The translations under genes and the position numbers were made by a program. A stretch of 36,876 nt of DNA. It comes from Oceanitalea stevensii (GTDB lineage: Bacteria > Actinomycetota > Actinomycetes > Actinomycetales > Actinomycetaceae). Below the pieces are notes generated by a model. That model was not told the origin of the DNA. It did not search any database and saw only the letters and a program-made list of their open reading frames with translations. The DNA is taken from contig NZ_JACSPO010000001.1 in NCBI RefSeq assembly GCF_014837105.1, positions 171,448 to 208,323 on the forward strand, written 5' to 3'. Positions 27,701-35,288 of the stretch are shown piece after piece; the stretch's first letter is position 1, and every line of letters starts with the position of its first letter.

Positions 27701-28816
27701 GACGGCGCCCGGGGCGACGGCGGTGCGCAGGTTGGCGGTCAGTGTCGCCTCGGACAGGTCGTTGCCGTCCCAGTCGAAGATGAGGTTGCCCAGGCCGAGG
27801 GGCTGCATGCCGAGCGCGACGGCCACCTCGGGCGTCACGCCCCAGCTGCCGTTGGGTGCGCGGAAGTAGGGGACCGGGTGGTCGGGGTCGCCGAGCGCCT
27901 CGCGGATGATCGCGAGGTTCTCCTTGAGGTCGGCCTCGACCTCCTCCTGGGACCAGGCGCCCATGTCGGCGTAGCTCGTCGTGTGGTTGCACAGGGTGTG
28001 GCCCTCGTCGACCATCCGGCGCAGCAGCTCCGCGCCGCCGTCGGCCTGGATGTTCTGGCCGATGACGCAGAAGGTCGCGGTGAGGTCGTTCTCCGCGAGG
28101 AAGTCGAGGAGGTCCGCGGTCTCGCCCGGGTTCGGGCCGTCGTCGAACGTGAGGGCGGCGACGTCACCGGTGCCGCGCGCCGTCGTCACCTGCGCCTCGA
28201 CCGGGCTCGTCGCCCCGCCGGGGACGAAGTCCGGGTCCGGGGTCGGCTCCCAGTCCTCGCCGCCGCCGTCGTCGGGCGCGGCCGTGATGAGGAGGTCGTC
28301 GAGGAGGTAGGTGTAGGTGCCCTCGGGGAGGTCGCCGGTGCCGATGTAGACCTGGCCGTCGGCGGGTGCCGTGAGGGTGCCGGTCACGGTGGTCCACGCG
28401 TCGGCGGTCATCGTCGTGCTGCCGATCCACGTGTAGTCCGGCTTCATGACGAAGCGGACGCCGGCCTCGCCGGGTGTGCCCGCGGCGAGGCGGGCGCGCA
28501 TGGAGAAGGTGTACTCGGTGCCCTCCTCGAGGAGCCCGGCGGGGGTCTGGATGCCGATGTAGTCCGCGCCGCGGCCCGCGACCTGCAGGGCCTTGGTGCC
28601 GTCGACGTCGACGACGGACAGGGTCGGCTCACCGCTGAGGGTCCAGGGCTCCCAGGAGCCGTCCTCGAGGTCGGTGCTCACGACGACGACGGGGTCGCCG
28701 GCCGCCGCGGGTGCCGGGGTGTCGCCCGGCGCTGCCGCGGCCGTGACTCCTCCGGTCATCGTGAGGGCCAGGAGGCCCGCCCCCAGGGGTCTCCAACGTG
28801 GTCGGTTCCGCGTCAT
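24797..28816 (-). CDS. Multidomain cell-wall-anchored acetylxylan esterase (CE4) / endo-1,4-beta-xylanase (GH10)
   Basis: A 1339-aa exported enzyme. Order: signal peptide (1-~35); CBM22-like beta-sandwich (~40-185); NodB-type deacetylase CE4 (~215-395) with TFDDGPN, metal-binding GHTLCNHTTSY and YFRAPNGSWG; second CBM22-like module (~400-560); GH10 (~575-920) with ENHMKPEAW, GHVLVWHSQTP, acid/base Glu720 in DVVNEV and nucleophile Glu837 in VTELDV; a degenerate CBM9-like stretch (~925-1075); a clearer CBM9 (~1075-1245); a Pro/Thr linker; and LPVTG at 1306-1310 with a hydrophobic helix and basic tail, a sortase signal. It should deacetylate xylan and cut its backbone while held on the wall. ATG 28816 follows GAAGGAG. 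Tandem LacI-type operators lie upstream. Confidence 0.93.
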   Translation of the reverse strand: MTRNRPRWRPLGAGLLALTMTGGVTAAAAPGDTPAPAAAGDPVVVVSTDLEDGSWEPWTLSGEPTLSVVDVDGTKALQVAGRGADYIGIQTPAGLLEEGTEYTFSMRARLAAGTPGEAGVRFVMKPDYTWIGSTTMTADAWTTVTGTLTAPADGQVYIGTGDLPEGTYTYLLDDLLITAAPDDGGGEDWEPTPDPDFVPGGATSPVEAQVTTARGTGDVAALTFDDGPNPGETADLLDFLAENDLTATFCVIGQNIQADGGAELLRRMVDEGHTLCNHTTSYADMGAWSQEEVEADLKENLAIIREALGDPDHPVPYFRAPNGSWGVTPEVAVALGMQPLGLGNLIFDWDGNDLSEATLTANLRTAVAPGAVVLVHDGGGNRASSIAAVRTVITERLAEGFTFTLPSGGLLDSVAPLDLTFGFEDGLQGWAPRGDADGDPTVSVTDAEAHGGAQAALVTGRTSQGDGTGLDLTGRVETGTTYEVTAWVKMAAGEDTDDIWLSMQRTTDGADAFDTLAQVPGVTSSGWTQVTATFTMPAADSARIYLETSYNTGGAGDFLVDDVTIRSQDSTGIEDLTPLKDTVPFPVGVAIDRRETLGDSAELTTRHFTQVTGENHMKPEAWYDDEGAFRMHPEAAAIMDFAQAEDLDVYGHVLVWHSQTPAWFFQDAAGAPLTTSAADQQVLRDRMREHIFSVAETMSDEYGPFGSETNPLNAWDVVNEVVSDSGEFSDGLRRSEWYRILGEEFIDLAFEYADEAFNDVYAVAGADPVTLFINDYNTEQSGKQTRYYDLVERLVDRGVPIDGVGHQFHVNLAMPVQALEDAIVRFQDTGLLQVVTELDVTTGTPVTEALLVEQGYYYRDAFRVFRDHADDLYSVTVWGLIDTRSWRNDNGAPLLFDGSLRAKPAYYGAVDSEELPPRQRSAFVFAGDVPLDEDAWDAVEWAQLPLHTVQDEALDELAAFQLRWAEDHLTVLAAVTGDADAIEIVVGEETYTVARDGSGDAEAVTEDLDEAWFAVVHVPLDGAAEGDLLGLDLRALVDDGAVGWSSPGTLAQLTLVEPLSYLEVAPAEALPEVDGDVDGVWESANVVTTDKQTLLTDGTDADGTATAEVRTLWDENTLYVLMEVTDDELNAEHSDPWAQDSVEIYVDAGNDKNGPYRYDDTQIRVSYENVVSFGTGDEAFQADRVQSATSVTEDGYVVEVAISLLEEGGLGSFHGLDFQVNDASTVDGVATRTSIRNWADPTGLGYQSTARWGVGQLVDAAEEPTTPPTEQPTEPPTGSPAPTDGPTDGATPPPAGGPDGPGRGGLPVTGVELTALLLALLLVAGGGGLAAHRRATTTG

Positions 28817-28845
28817 CACTGCTCCTTCGCAGAGGGTCACTGGTC

Positions 28846-28885
28846 CCGCACAGCGCCGCGGGCGGAAGCCCGGGGCGCTGTGCGG
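28846..28885 (-). other. Long GC hairpin in the 5' untranslated region of the xylanase gene
   Basis: A 12-base perfect stem (CCGCACAGCGCC and complement), one G/G mismatch and a further 5-base stem (CGGGC/GCCCG) close on a 4-base loop. On the mRNA it lies between the promoter and the ribosome-binding site. It may protect the 5' end or modulate expression. Confidence 0.6.
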
Positions 28886-28892
28886 TGCCTGA

Positions 28893-28898
28893 ACGGTA
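28893..28898 (-). promoter_or_regulatory. Possible -10 element of the xylanase promoter
   Basis: Minus-strand TACCGT lies just downstream of the tandem operators. A weak -35 (TTATCG) would sit 18 bases upstream, within the distal operator. Repressor binding there would block initiation. Confidence 0.35.
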
Positions 28899-28903
28899 GG
28901 GCG

Positions 28904-28931
28904 TCGACAACGATGTCGATAACGGTATCGA
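28904..28931. promoter_or_regulatory. Two overlapping LacI-family-type operators upstream of the xylanase gene
   Basis: TCGACAACGATGTCGA (28904-28919) and TCGATAACGGTATCGA (28916-28931) each have perfect 6-base arms around a 4-base centre containing CG, the usual layout of LacI-family sites. They share TCGA, so their centres are 12 bases apart. A xylan or xylo-oligosaccharide-responsive repressor is the natural candidate; none is encoded in the window. Confidence 0.7.
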
Positions 28932-28972
28932 TGATCCCCGTCACACAGTAGAGCACGGGAGTCGCAGACGCA

Positions 28973-29006
28973 GAACGCCCGGCTGGAGAGCTCCAGCCGG
29001 GCGTTC
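28973..29006. terminator. Terminator hairpin after the GH43 gene
   Basis: A perfect inverted repeat with 16-base arms beginning GAACGCCCGG and only AG between them, 40 bases beyond the GH43 stop on the minus strand. It has only a weak T-rich tail. It separates the two polysaccharide-degrading genes into different transcription units. Confidence 0.7.
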
Positions 29007-29046
29007 CTGCGTCCGGTGTCGTGCGCGCCGCCGGGCGGCGCCGGTC

Positions 29047-32000
29047 CTAGCCTGCCGCGGGGCGGCGGATCCCGAGGGTGTCGGTCCCGTTGCCGTCCCA
29101 GTCACCCACGTGCACCTCGTCGCCTGCGCGACCGAAGGTCACCACGGTGTCCGCGTCCCCGCCACGCAGGGAGTTGTTCACGTAGTACGTCCGGCCTCGC
29201 TGGACGGCGAAGGTGTCGGTGCCGTTGCCGTCCCAGTCACCGGCGAGGGTGGTGTCCCCGTCCCGGCCGTAGCGGAACACCACGTCGGCGTCGCCGCCAC
29301 GCAGGGAGTTCTTCACGTGGTAGGTCGCCCCGCGGCGGACCGCGAAGGTGTCCGACCCGTTGCCGTCCCAGTCGCCGACCAGCACCTGGTCAGCGGCCCG
29401 GCCGTAGCGGAACACCGAGTCGGCGTCCCCGCCACGCAGGGAGTTCGTCACGTGGTAGGTGTTGCCACGGCGCACCGCGAAGGTGTCCGTGCCGTCCCCG
29501 TCCCAGTCGCCGACGAGGATGGTGTCATCGGGTCGGCCGTAGGTGAGGACGACGTCGGCGTCCCCGCCCTGCTGGGCGTTGGACACGTGGAAGACGTTGC
29601 CGCGGCGCACCGCGACCGTGTCCTTGCCGTCCCCGTCCCAGTCGCCGACGTACACGGCGTCGGTCCACCGTCCGTAGGTGAAGGCGACGTCGGTCGACCC
29701 GCGCCAGGTGTTGGACAGGTGGAACTCCGCGCTCCGGCGGTCCGTGGGCTCCTCGGGCTCGTCCGGTCCGGGGACGACGACGAGCACCGCGCTGTCCTCG
29801 GAGCCCTCGAGGATGTCGAAGCCGAGGAACTCGGCCGTGACGGTCACGTCGCCGGGGGCGAGGTCCGCAGGCAGCGTCGCCGTGGCGACGCCGTCCTCGA
29901 GGAGGACCGTCTCGGACCACGAGCCGGCGCGGAAGGTGACCTCACCGCCGGTCTCGAAGCCGTCCTCCGCGACGACCGTCGCGGTGGCCGTGGCGGTCTC
30001 GCCCTCCTGGACCTCCGCGTCGACGGTGAGCTCCGTCGTCGTCGGCACGTCCTCGTTCTCGATGCCGCGGATGTCGTTCCACTCCCGCAGCGTGATCGGG
30101 ATGACGGTGCCGTGGCGCGGCCGCGGCACGCCGGCGTTGGTCATGGTGATCGGCTTGGGGTCCCAGGTGGGTGCCTCGATGTCCTCGCTGCACGCCGCCT
30201 GGTAGCCGCCGCCGTTCGTGTACCGGTCGCCCCAGAGGTAGAACTCGCCGGGGCACGAGGTGTCACCGGGGTTGGCCTGGAAGATCACCGGGCCCTCGTA
30301 GCCCTGGTTCGGGTCCCACGTGGTGCGGCCGAGCGCCGGGGCGAGCAGCTCCCAGTTGTCGATGTCGCTGTCGAGGAAGTCGGTGTGCTTCTCGGAGAAG
30401 AGGTCCGAGCCGGCGTTGCCCGCCTCGTTCTTCGTCACCCGGTAGTACTCGTCGCCCACCTTGATCGCCGTCGTGTCGATCCGGGACTGCGGCGCGGGGT
30501 CCTGCCACACCTGGGGCTCGGAGAAGGTCTGGAAGTCGCGCGTGGTGTTGTACCACATCTGGGCGTTGCCCTGACCGGTGCGGTTGACCGGGTCGTTCCA
30601 CAGCGACTGGGCCCAGAACACGGCGTACGCGCCGATCTCCTCCACCCACAGCGACTCCGGCGCGAATGCGTTGCCGGCGTCGTCCGGAGCGACCTTGACG
30701 TGCCGCTGCGGCGTCCAGCTCACGAGGTCGTTGGACTCGAAGACCTCGATGTACTGGGTGTCGTTGATGTTGTAGCCGCCCTGGTCGTACCAGTTGAGGT
30801 CGGTGGCGATCATGTAGAAGGTGTCGCCCTCGGGGGAGCGGACGATGTGCGGGTCGCGCAGCCCCTGGTCGCCCAGCTGGGAGATGAGCGAGGGCTGCCC
30901 GCCGGTGAGGCCGGTCCAGTCGAGGGCCGTGTTGCCGTTCGACGTCGCGAACATGATCTGCTCGCCGTCGGCCAGGTGCTCACCCTTGAAGTAGCCGAGG
31001 AAGTAGCGCTCGAACTCCTCGACGCGGGGCGTGGCCTTGACGGTGACCTCGAAGGTCTTCGTCTCCGACGCCTCGCCCTTCGTGGCGGTGGCGGTGAGCG
31101 TGACGTCGACGTCGGGGTGGCCGTAGGCCGGGCGGGTCACCTCGCCGGTGGGGCTGACGACCTCGGGGGCGCTGGACTCCCACGTGATCGTCGAGCCGAA
31201 CTCTCCCTCGGCGGGCAGGGTGATGTTCCCGCGGACGTCGTCGCCCGCGTCGAGGTCGAGGTCGTAGACGTCGCGCTCGACGGCGGGGGAGTCCTGGAAC
31301 TCGGCCTTGACGGTCACCTCGATGTCCCGGGTGACGACCTCACCGCCCTTGCGGACGGTCGCGGTCAGCGTCGCGGTGGCGTCGGGCTGCCCGACGGCGG
31401 GCCGGGTGACCCGGCCGGTGACGTCGACCTTCGGGGCGCTCGCCGGCGGCGTGTACACCTCGACGACGGACGGGTCGGAGGACTCCCAGGTGATCGTCGA
31501 CCCGGCCACCGTGCCGAACTTCGGCAGCGTGATGTCACGGACGATGGCCTCGGTGAGGCCGAGGTCGATCGCGGCGGCGTCCGCCTGGGCGCCGGTGGTG
31601 ACCGTCTCGGCGGCGAGGGCCGCGGCGTCGTCGGCGTCCACGGCGCGGTCGTAGACGCGGAAGTCGCGCAGGGTCCCGCGGAAGGAGTAGTCGCCGGACA
31701 CCTGGGACCGGCCGAGGAAGTTGCAGCTCGTGCCCGCGGCGTTGACCGACGGGGGCGTGGTGAGGTTGGCGACCTGGCTCTGCTGGGCGCCGTCGACGTA
31801 GACCGTGCCGGTCCAGGTCCCGTCCTCGTTGAGCGCCTGGGTGTAGGTGACGTGCTTCCACGCCCCCTCGCGCAGGCGCTCCTGGTGCAGCGCCTGGTTC
31901 CCGACCTGGACGCGGAAGCGGGAGCCGGGCCGGTTCGCCGCGGTGTTGGACGCGAAGATCGAGCCCTGGACGCCCGTGTCGGCGTCGCAGGAGCCGGCCT

Positions 32001-32424
32001 TGCTCCCCAGGCTCCAGATCTGGTGGTGGCCGACGTTCGCGGGGTCGACCCACACGTCGTAGTCGATGGTGAGGTTCGACATGCCCGCGGTGAGGTTGTC
32101 CGGCAGGTCGACGTACGCGCCCTCGAGGGCGGTCTCGTAGGAGTCCGGGTTGAGCCGCACGCCGTCCCCGGTGAGCGTCGCCTTGTCGGCGTTGACGAGG
32201 GTGGCCGGGGTCCCGGCGGAGCCCGAGTTCGCCAGCACGGTCCCGCTCGTCTCGTCGAGCAGGAAGTGGTGGACGAGGCCCTCGAGGTCCGGCGTCGGGT
32301 CCGGTGGGACGGTGCCCGCTGAGGCCGAGGTGGCGGCCAGCCCACCGATCCCCACGGTGACGGCGGTGATGGCGCCGAGGAGCCGCGTACGCCGCTGCCT
32401 CGTCGCTGTCGGGTCAGGTGTCAT
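29047..32424 (-). CDS. Secreted multidomain glycoside hydrolase, GH43 type (arabinofuranosidase/xylosidase-like)
   Basis: A 1125-aa exported protein. Order: signal peptide (1-~38); LamG/concanavalin-like beta-sandwich (~48-255); two atrophied bacterial Ig-like modules with the ITLP...STITWESS pattern (~260-360 and ~365-455); GH43 five-bladed propeller (~465-790) with LRDPHIVRS (Asp524) and YEGPVIF (Glu710, probable general acid); an Ig-like module (~795-875); and five 45-aa repeats containing GDWDGDG-type Asp-rich loops (~890-1125). It likely removes arabinose or xylose units from arabinoxylan or arabinan. There is no sortase motif; the C-terminal repeats may attach it to wall or polymer. ATG 32424 was chosen for the signal peptide and GAAGGAG upstream. 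Confidence 0.88.
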   Translation of the reverse strand: MTPDPTATRQRRTRLLGAITAVTVGIGGLAATSASAGTVPPDPTPDLEGLVHHFLLDETSGTVLANSGSAGTPATLVNADKATLTGDGVRLNPDSYETALEGAYVDLPDNLTAGMSNLTIDYDVWVDPANVGHHQIWSLGSKAGSCDADTGVQGSIFASNTAANRPGSRFRVQVGNQALHQERLREGAWKHVTYTQALNEDGTWTGTVYVDGAQQSQVANLTTPPSVNAAGTSCNFLGRSQVSGDYSFRGTLRDFRVYDRAVDADDAAALAAETVTTGAQADAAAIDLGLTEAIVRDITLPKFGTVAGSTITWESSDPSVVEVYTPPASAPKVDVTGRVTRPAVGQPDATATLTATVRKGGEVVTRDIEVTVKAEFQDSPAVERDVYDLDLDAGDDVRGNITLPAEGEFGSTITWESSAPEVVSPTGEVTRPAYGHPDVDVTLTATATKGEASETKTFEVTVKATPRVEEFERYFLGYFKGEHLADGEQIMFATSNGNTALDWTGLTGGQPSLISQLGDQGLRDPHIVRSPEGDTFYMIATDLNWYDQGGYNINDTQYIEVFESNDLVSWTPQRHVKVAPDDAGNAFAPESLWVEEIGAYAVFWAQSLWNDPVNRTGQGNAQMWYNTTRDFQTFSEPQVWQDPAPQSRIDTTAIKVGDEYYRVTKNEAGNAGSDLFSEKHTDFLDSDIDNWELLAPALGRTTWDPNQGYEGPVIFQANPGDTSCPGEFYLWGDRYTNGGGYQAACSEDIEAPTWDPKPITMTNAGVPRPRHGTVIPITLREWNDIRGIENEDVPTTTELTVDAEVQEGETATATATVVAEDGFETGGEVTFRAGSWSETVLLEDGVATATLPADLAPGDVTVTAEFLGFDILEGSEDSAVLVVVPGPDEPEEPTDRRSAEFHLSNTWRGSTDVAFTYGRWTDAVYVGDWDGDGKDTVAVRRGNVFHVSNAQQGGDADVVLTYGRPDDTILVGDWDGDGTDTFAVRRGNTYHVTNSLRGGDADSVFRYGRAADQVLVGDWDGNGSDTFAVRRGATYHVKNSLRGGDADVVFRYGRDGDTTLAGDWDGNGTDTFAVQRGRTYYVNNSLRGGDADTVVTFGRAGDEVHVGDWDGNGTDTLGIRRPAAG
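29050..29725 (-). repeat. Five tandem 135-bp coding repeats at the 3' end of the GH43 gene
   Basis: A conserved TCCCA marker recurs at 29096, 29231, 29366, 29501 and 29636, a period of exactly 135 bases or 45 codons. Each unit encodes a variant of YGR...VGDWDGDGxDTxAVRRGN followed by NSLRGGDAD. The DWDGDG loop resembles calcium-binding FG-GAP or VCBS loops. Confidence 0.9.
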
Positions 32425-32547
32425 GGATCGCGTACTCCTTCGTCGTGATCGGGCCTGCGCGCGCACGCGGCTAGGAGAGTCCCCCGACCACGGCGCGCCA
32501 CCGGTCCGCGTCGGCGTGGACCGGTGAGGAAAAGCGCCTGAACCGGC

Positions 32548-32565
32548 GATGTTGCCGCTCACATC
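32548..32565. promoter_or_regulatory. LacI-family-type operator upstream of the GH43 gene
   Basis: GATGTTGCCGCTCACATC has 5-base perfect arms (GATGT/ACATC) and a central CG. The inner 14 bases match 11 of 14 positions of the common LacI-family palindrome TGTTAGCGCTAACA. It lies 124 bases upstream of the GH43 start in the region shared with the divergent FAD-dehydrogenase gene, so it could affect either. Confidence 0.55.
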
Positions 32566-32630
32566 CGCGGGTGTCAAGGGTGTGCCCACGGAGGGGACAC
32601 GGACCGTGCACCGGCGGCGCGGCGGCCCGC

Positions 32631-32636
32631 TAGCCT
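32631..32636 (+). promoter_or_regulatory. Probable -10 element for the FAD-binding dehydrogenase gene
   Basis: TAGCCT lies 48 bases before ATG 32679. The leader contains GGGAGGGGAGG as ribosome-binding site. Confidence 0.45.
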
Positions 32637-32678
32637 GGCTCGCGACGGTGAGGGAGCCGTCGCGGGAGGGGAGGTCGC

Positions 32679-34328
32679 ATGGACGCGGACGTCATCGTCG
32701 TCGGGGCGGGACTGGCCGGGCTCGTCGCCACGGCCGAGCTCGCCGGAGCGGGACGCCGGGTCCTGCTCGTGGACCAGGAGCCGCTGCAGAACCTCGGCGG
32801 GCAGGCCTACTGGTCCTTCGGCGGGCTCTTCCTCGTCGACTCGCCCGAGCAGCGACGCATGGGCGTGCACGACGACGTCGAGCTGGCCTGGCAGGACTGG
32901 CAGGCCACCGCCGGCTTCGACCGCCCGCGCGAGGACCGCTGGCCCGCGCGCTGGGCACGCGCCTACGTCGACTTCGCCGCGGGCGAGAAGCGGGCCTGGC
33001 TGCACTCCCTGGGCGTGCGGTTCTTCCCGGTGGTCGGCTGGGCCGAGCGCGGCGGCACCCTCGCCACCGGCCCGGGCAACTCCGTGCCGCGCTTCCACAT
33101 CGTCTGGGGGACCGGCCCCGGCCTCGTCGCGCCCTTCGCCCGGCAGGTGCGTGCCGCCGTCGACGACGGGCTCGTGCGGCTGGCCCCGCGCCACCGCGTC
33201 ACCCGGCTCACCACGAGCGGGGGAGTGGTCGACGGCGTCGCGGGGCAGGTCCTCGCGCCGGACACCGCCGCGCGGGGCGAGCCGACGAGCCGCGAGGTCG
33301 TCGGCGACTTCGCGCTCCGGGCCCAGGCCGTCGTCGTCGCGTCCGGGGGGATCGGCGGGAACCACGAGCTCGTGCGGCGCTGGTGGCCGCAGTCCCTCGG
33401 CACGCCGCCGGAGCGGATGCTCACCGGTGTGCCCGCGTACGTCGACGGCTCGATGCTCGAGGTGGCCGAGCAGGCCGGCGCGAACCTCGTCAACCGCGAC
33501 CGCATGTGGCACTACACCGAGGGCATCGAGAACTACGCGCCCGTGTGGCCCGGGCACGGCATCCGGATCCTGCCCGGCCCGTCGTCGCTGTGGCTCGACG
33601 CCGCCGGCCGCCGCCTCCCCGCCCCGCTGTTCCCGGGCTTCGACACCCTCGCGACCCTGCGCCACCTGCGCGCCACCGGGCACGACCACAGCTGGTTCGT
33701 CCTCACCCAGCGGATCATCGAGAAGGAGTTCGCGCTCTCCGGCAGCGAGCAGAACCCCGACCTCACCGGCAAGGACCTGCGCCGGCTCGCCGAGCGGCTC
33801 CGCGCCGGTGCGCCCGGGCCGGTGGCCGAGTTCATGCGGCAGGGCGCGGACTTCGTCGTCGCCGACTCGCTCGAGGAGCTCGTCGCGGGGATGAACCGGG
33901 TGACGCCCGAGGCACCGCTCGACCTCGACGTCGTCGCCCGGGAGGTCCACGCCCGCGACCGGGAGATGGCCAACGAGTTCACCAAGGACGCCCAGGTGAC
34001 GGCGCTGCGCCAGGCCCGCACCTACCGCGGCGACCGCCTCATCCGCGTCGCCCCGCCCCACCGCCTCCTCGACCCCGAGGCCGGGCCGCTCGTGGCGGTC
34101 CGGCTCCATGTCCTCACCCGCAAGACCCTGGGCGGGATCGAGACCGACCTCGACGGCCGGGTCCTCACCGCCGACGGCGGCCCGGTCCCGGGCCTCTTCG
34201 CTGCCGGGGAGGCCGCGGGCTTCGGCGGGGGCGGGGTGCACGGCTACCGCTCCCTCGAGGGCACCTTCCTCGGCGGCTGCCTCTTCTCCGGCCGCCAGGC
34301 CGGCCGCGGCGTCATCGCGCAGACGTAG
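32679..34328 (+). CDS. FAD-binding dehydrogenase (fumarate reductase / 3-ketosteroid dehydrogenase flavoprotein type)
   Basis: A 549-aa flavoprotein. The N-terminal Rossmann motif is [21 protein letters not shown], followed by [20 protein letters not shown], a hallmark of this COG3573-like group. [19 protein letters not shown] closes the FAD domain. The C-terminus has [17 protein letters not shown] and the FAD-contact region [23 protein letters not shown]. Members desaturate steroids or reduce fumarate-like compounds; the electron acceptor and substrate are unknown here. There is no signal peptide. It is divergent from the GH43 gene and has no obvious operon partner. ATG 32679 has a strong ribosome-binding site. 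Confidence 0.88.
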   Translation: MDADVIVVGAGLAGLVATAELAGAGRRVLLVDQEPLQNLGGQAYWSFGGLFLVDSPEQRRMGVHDDVELAWQDWQATAGFDRPREDRWPARWARAYVDFAAGEKRAWLHSLGVRFFPVVGWAERGGTLATGPGNSVPRFHIVWGTGPGLVAPFARQVRAAVDDGLVRLAPRHRVTRLTTSGGVVDGVAGQVLAPDTAARGEPTSREVVGDFALRAQAVVVASGGIGGNHELVRRWWPQSLGTPPERMLTGVPAYVDGSMLEVAEQAGANLVNRDRMWHYTEGIENYAPVWPGHGIRILPGPSSLWLDAAGRRLPAPLFPGFDTLATLRHLRATGHDHSWFVLTQRIIEKEFALSGSEQNPDLTGKDLRRLAERLRAGAPGPVAEFMRQGADFVVADSLEELVAGMNRVTPEAPLDLDVVAREVHARDREMANEFTKDAQVTALRQARTYRGDRLIRVAPPHRLLDPEAGPLVAVRLHVLTRKTLGGIETDLDGRVLTADGGPVPGLFAAGEAAGFGGGGVHGYRSLEGTFLGGCLFSGRQAGRGVIAQT

Positions 34329-34473
34329 CGGGCACGGGCGGGCCGGCGCCCGCGCCCGGGCCCGCGTCGCCGGTCGTGCGGCCTCCGGGTCCGCCGGGGA
34401 CCGGGTCCCACGCGACGTGCCGGCGGCGACGGGGCCGCCGTCGTCGCCGTCGTGGTCGTCGTCGTCGTCGACC

Positions 34474-34518
34474 TAGGGTGTGGACTTGTGGTCCTCTGAC
34501 GTCGCGAATCCCACACCC
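34474..34518 (+). promoter_or_regulatory. Possible promoter with inverted repeat upstream of def
   Basis: TAGGGT (34474-34479) could be a -10. It overlaps one arm of a perfect 8-base inverted repeat, GGGTGTGG (34476-34483) and CCACACCC (34511-34518). A GTC-triplet-rich tract (about 34437-34470) precedes it. The function is unproven. Confidence 0.3.
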
Positions 34519-34569
34519 AAGCCCGGCCGGAGGGCGACCGCGCGTGCCGGAGCACCGCGCGGGCCGTGG

Positions 34570-34575
34570 GAAACT
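34570..34575 (+). promoter_or_regulatory. Possible -10 element for a leaderless def mRNA
   Basis: GAAACT lies seven bases before ATG 34583. It is the weakest match among the leaderless candidates, but no ribosome-binding site is visible between. Confidence 0.3.
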
Positions 34576-34582
34576 GGTCCCC

Positions 34583-35071
34583 ATGGCTATGCGAGACATC
34601 CGCGTCGTGGGTGACCCCGTCCTGCGCACCCCGTGCGAACCGATCACGGACATCGACGAGCGCGTGAAGATGCTCGTCGAGGACCTCCTCGAGACGGTCG
34701 ACCACGAGGGCCGGGCCGGGCTGGCGGCCAACCAGATCGGTGTGAGCCTGCGCGCGTTCTCGTGGAACATCGACGACGAGATCGGCTACGTCCTCAATCC
34801 GCGCCTCGTCGAGGTCTCCGAGGAGGAGTACCAGGACGGCGACGAGGGCTGCCTGTCGGTGCCCGGGCTCTGGTTCCCCACCGAGCGCGCCTGGTACGCC
34901 CGCGTCGAGGGCACCGACCTGGACGGCAAGAAGGTGGTCGTCGAGGGTGAGGAGCTCATGGCCCGCTGCCTCCAGCACGAGTGCGACCACCTCGACGGCA
35001 TGCTCTACATCGACCGGCTCGAGCGCGCCCAGCGCAAGAAGGCGATGCGCGCGATCCGCGAGATGCTCTGA
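34583..35071 (+). CDS. def: Peptide deformylase
   Basis: A 162-aa metalloenzyme that removes the N-formyl group from nascent proteins. All three active-site motifs are intact: GLAANQIG (motif 1), EGCLSVPG with Cys90 as metal ligand (motif 2), and HECDHLDG with ligands His132 and His136 and catalytic Glu133 (motif 3). Length is normal. Start ATG 34583 gives [15 protein letters not shown]; an ATG two codons later is equally possible. An open frame extends far upstream but has no homology. The neighbours suggest no operon: a flavoprotein gene upstream and a leader-peptide-controlled transporter downstream. Confidence 0.96.
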   Translation: MAMRDIRVVGDPVLRTPCEPITDIDERVKMLVEDLLETVDHEGRAGLAANQIGVSLRAFSWNIDDEIGYVLNPRLVEVSEEEYQDGDEGCLSVPGLWFPTERAWYARVEGTDLDGKKVVVEGEELMARCLQHECDHLDGMLYIDRLERAQRKKAMRAIREML

Positions 35072-35147
35072 GCCCTTCCGCCGACGCTGATTGTCGGTTA
35101 AAGTGAGCGGCTGGTCCGGCCGTCGGACCTCACCTTGGGGAGGGTGC

Positions 35148-35228
35148 GTGCTCAACCTCTGGAACCTCACCGCGCGCTACGACCGCGACCTCGGTCGTCT
35201 GGCCAGCGCGCTGTGTTGTCGACCCTGA
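35148..35228 (+). CDS. Cysteine leader peptide upstream of the symporter
   Basis: A 26-codon frame starting at GTG just behind GGGGAGGG. It encodes a short basic peptide ending RLASALCCRP. The two adjacent Cys codons (35214-35219) are both TGT, although this GC-rich genome prefers TGC. Short ORFs ending in consecutive cysteines act as cysteine-responsive attenuators in mycobacteria and occur widely in actinobacteria: when charged tRNA-Cys is scarce, the ribosome stalls on the Cys codons and changes downstream RNA folding. Inverted arms GGTCG (35193-35197) and CGACC (35220-35224) bracket the Cys codons, so ribosome position would directly control this stem. Confidence 0.72.
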   Translation: MLNLWNLTARYDRDLGRLASALCCRP

Positions 35229-35288
35229 GCACCCGCGGGACCTGAGCCCCGGACGCCCCCGGCGACGACGCCGACCCTGAACCACCTT

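Noticed and set aside
24578..28951. A 1457-codon open frame on the plus strand opposite the xylanase gene
   Set aside because: It is antisense to a gene with clear catalytic motifs. Its Arg/Val/Gly-rich product shows no domain, and long antisense frames are expected at this GC bias.
29110..32322. A 1070-codon frame on the plus strand opposite the GH43 gene
   Set aside because: The repetitive Val/Gly/Arg product mirrors the GH43 codons. No signal peptide or fold is visible.
34437..34472. GTC-triplet tract as a functional repeat
   Set aside because: It is imperfect and short; such tracts are common in GC-rich intergenic DNA.
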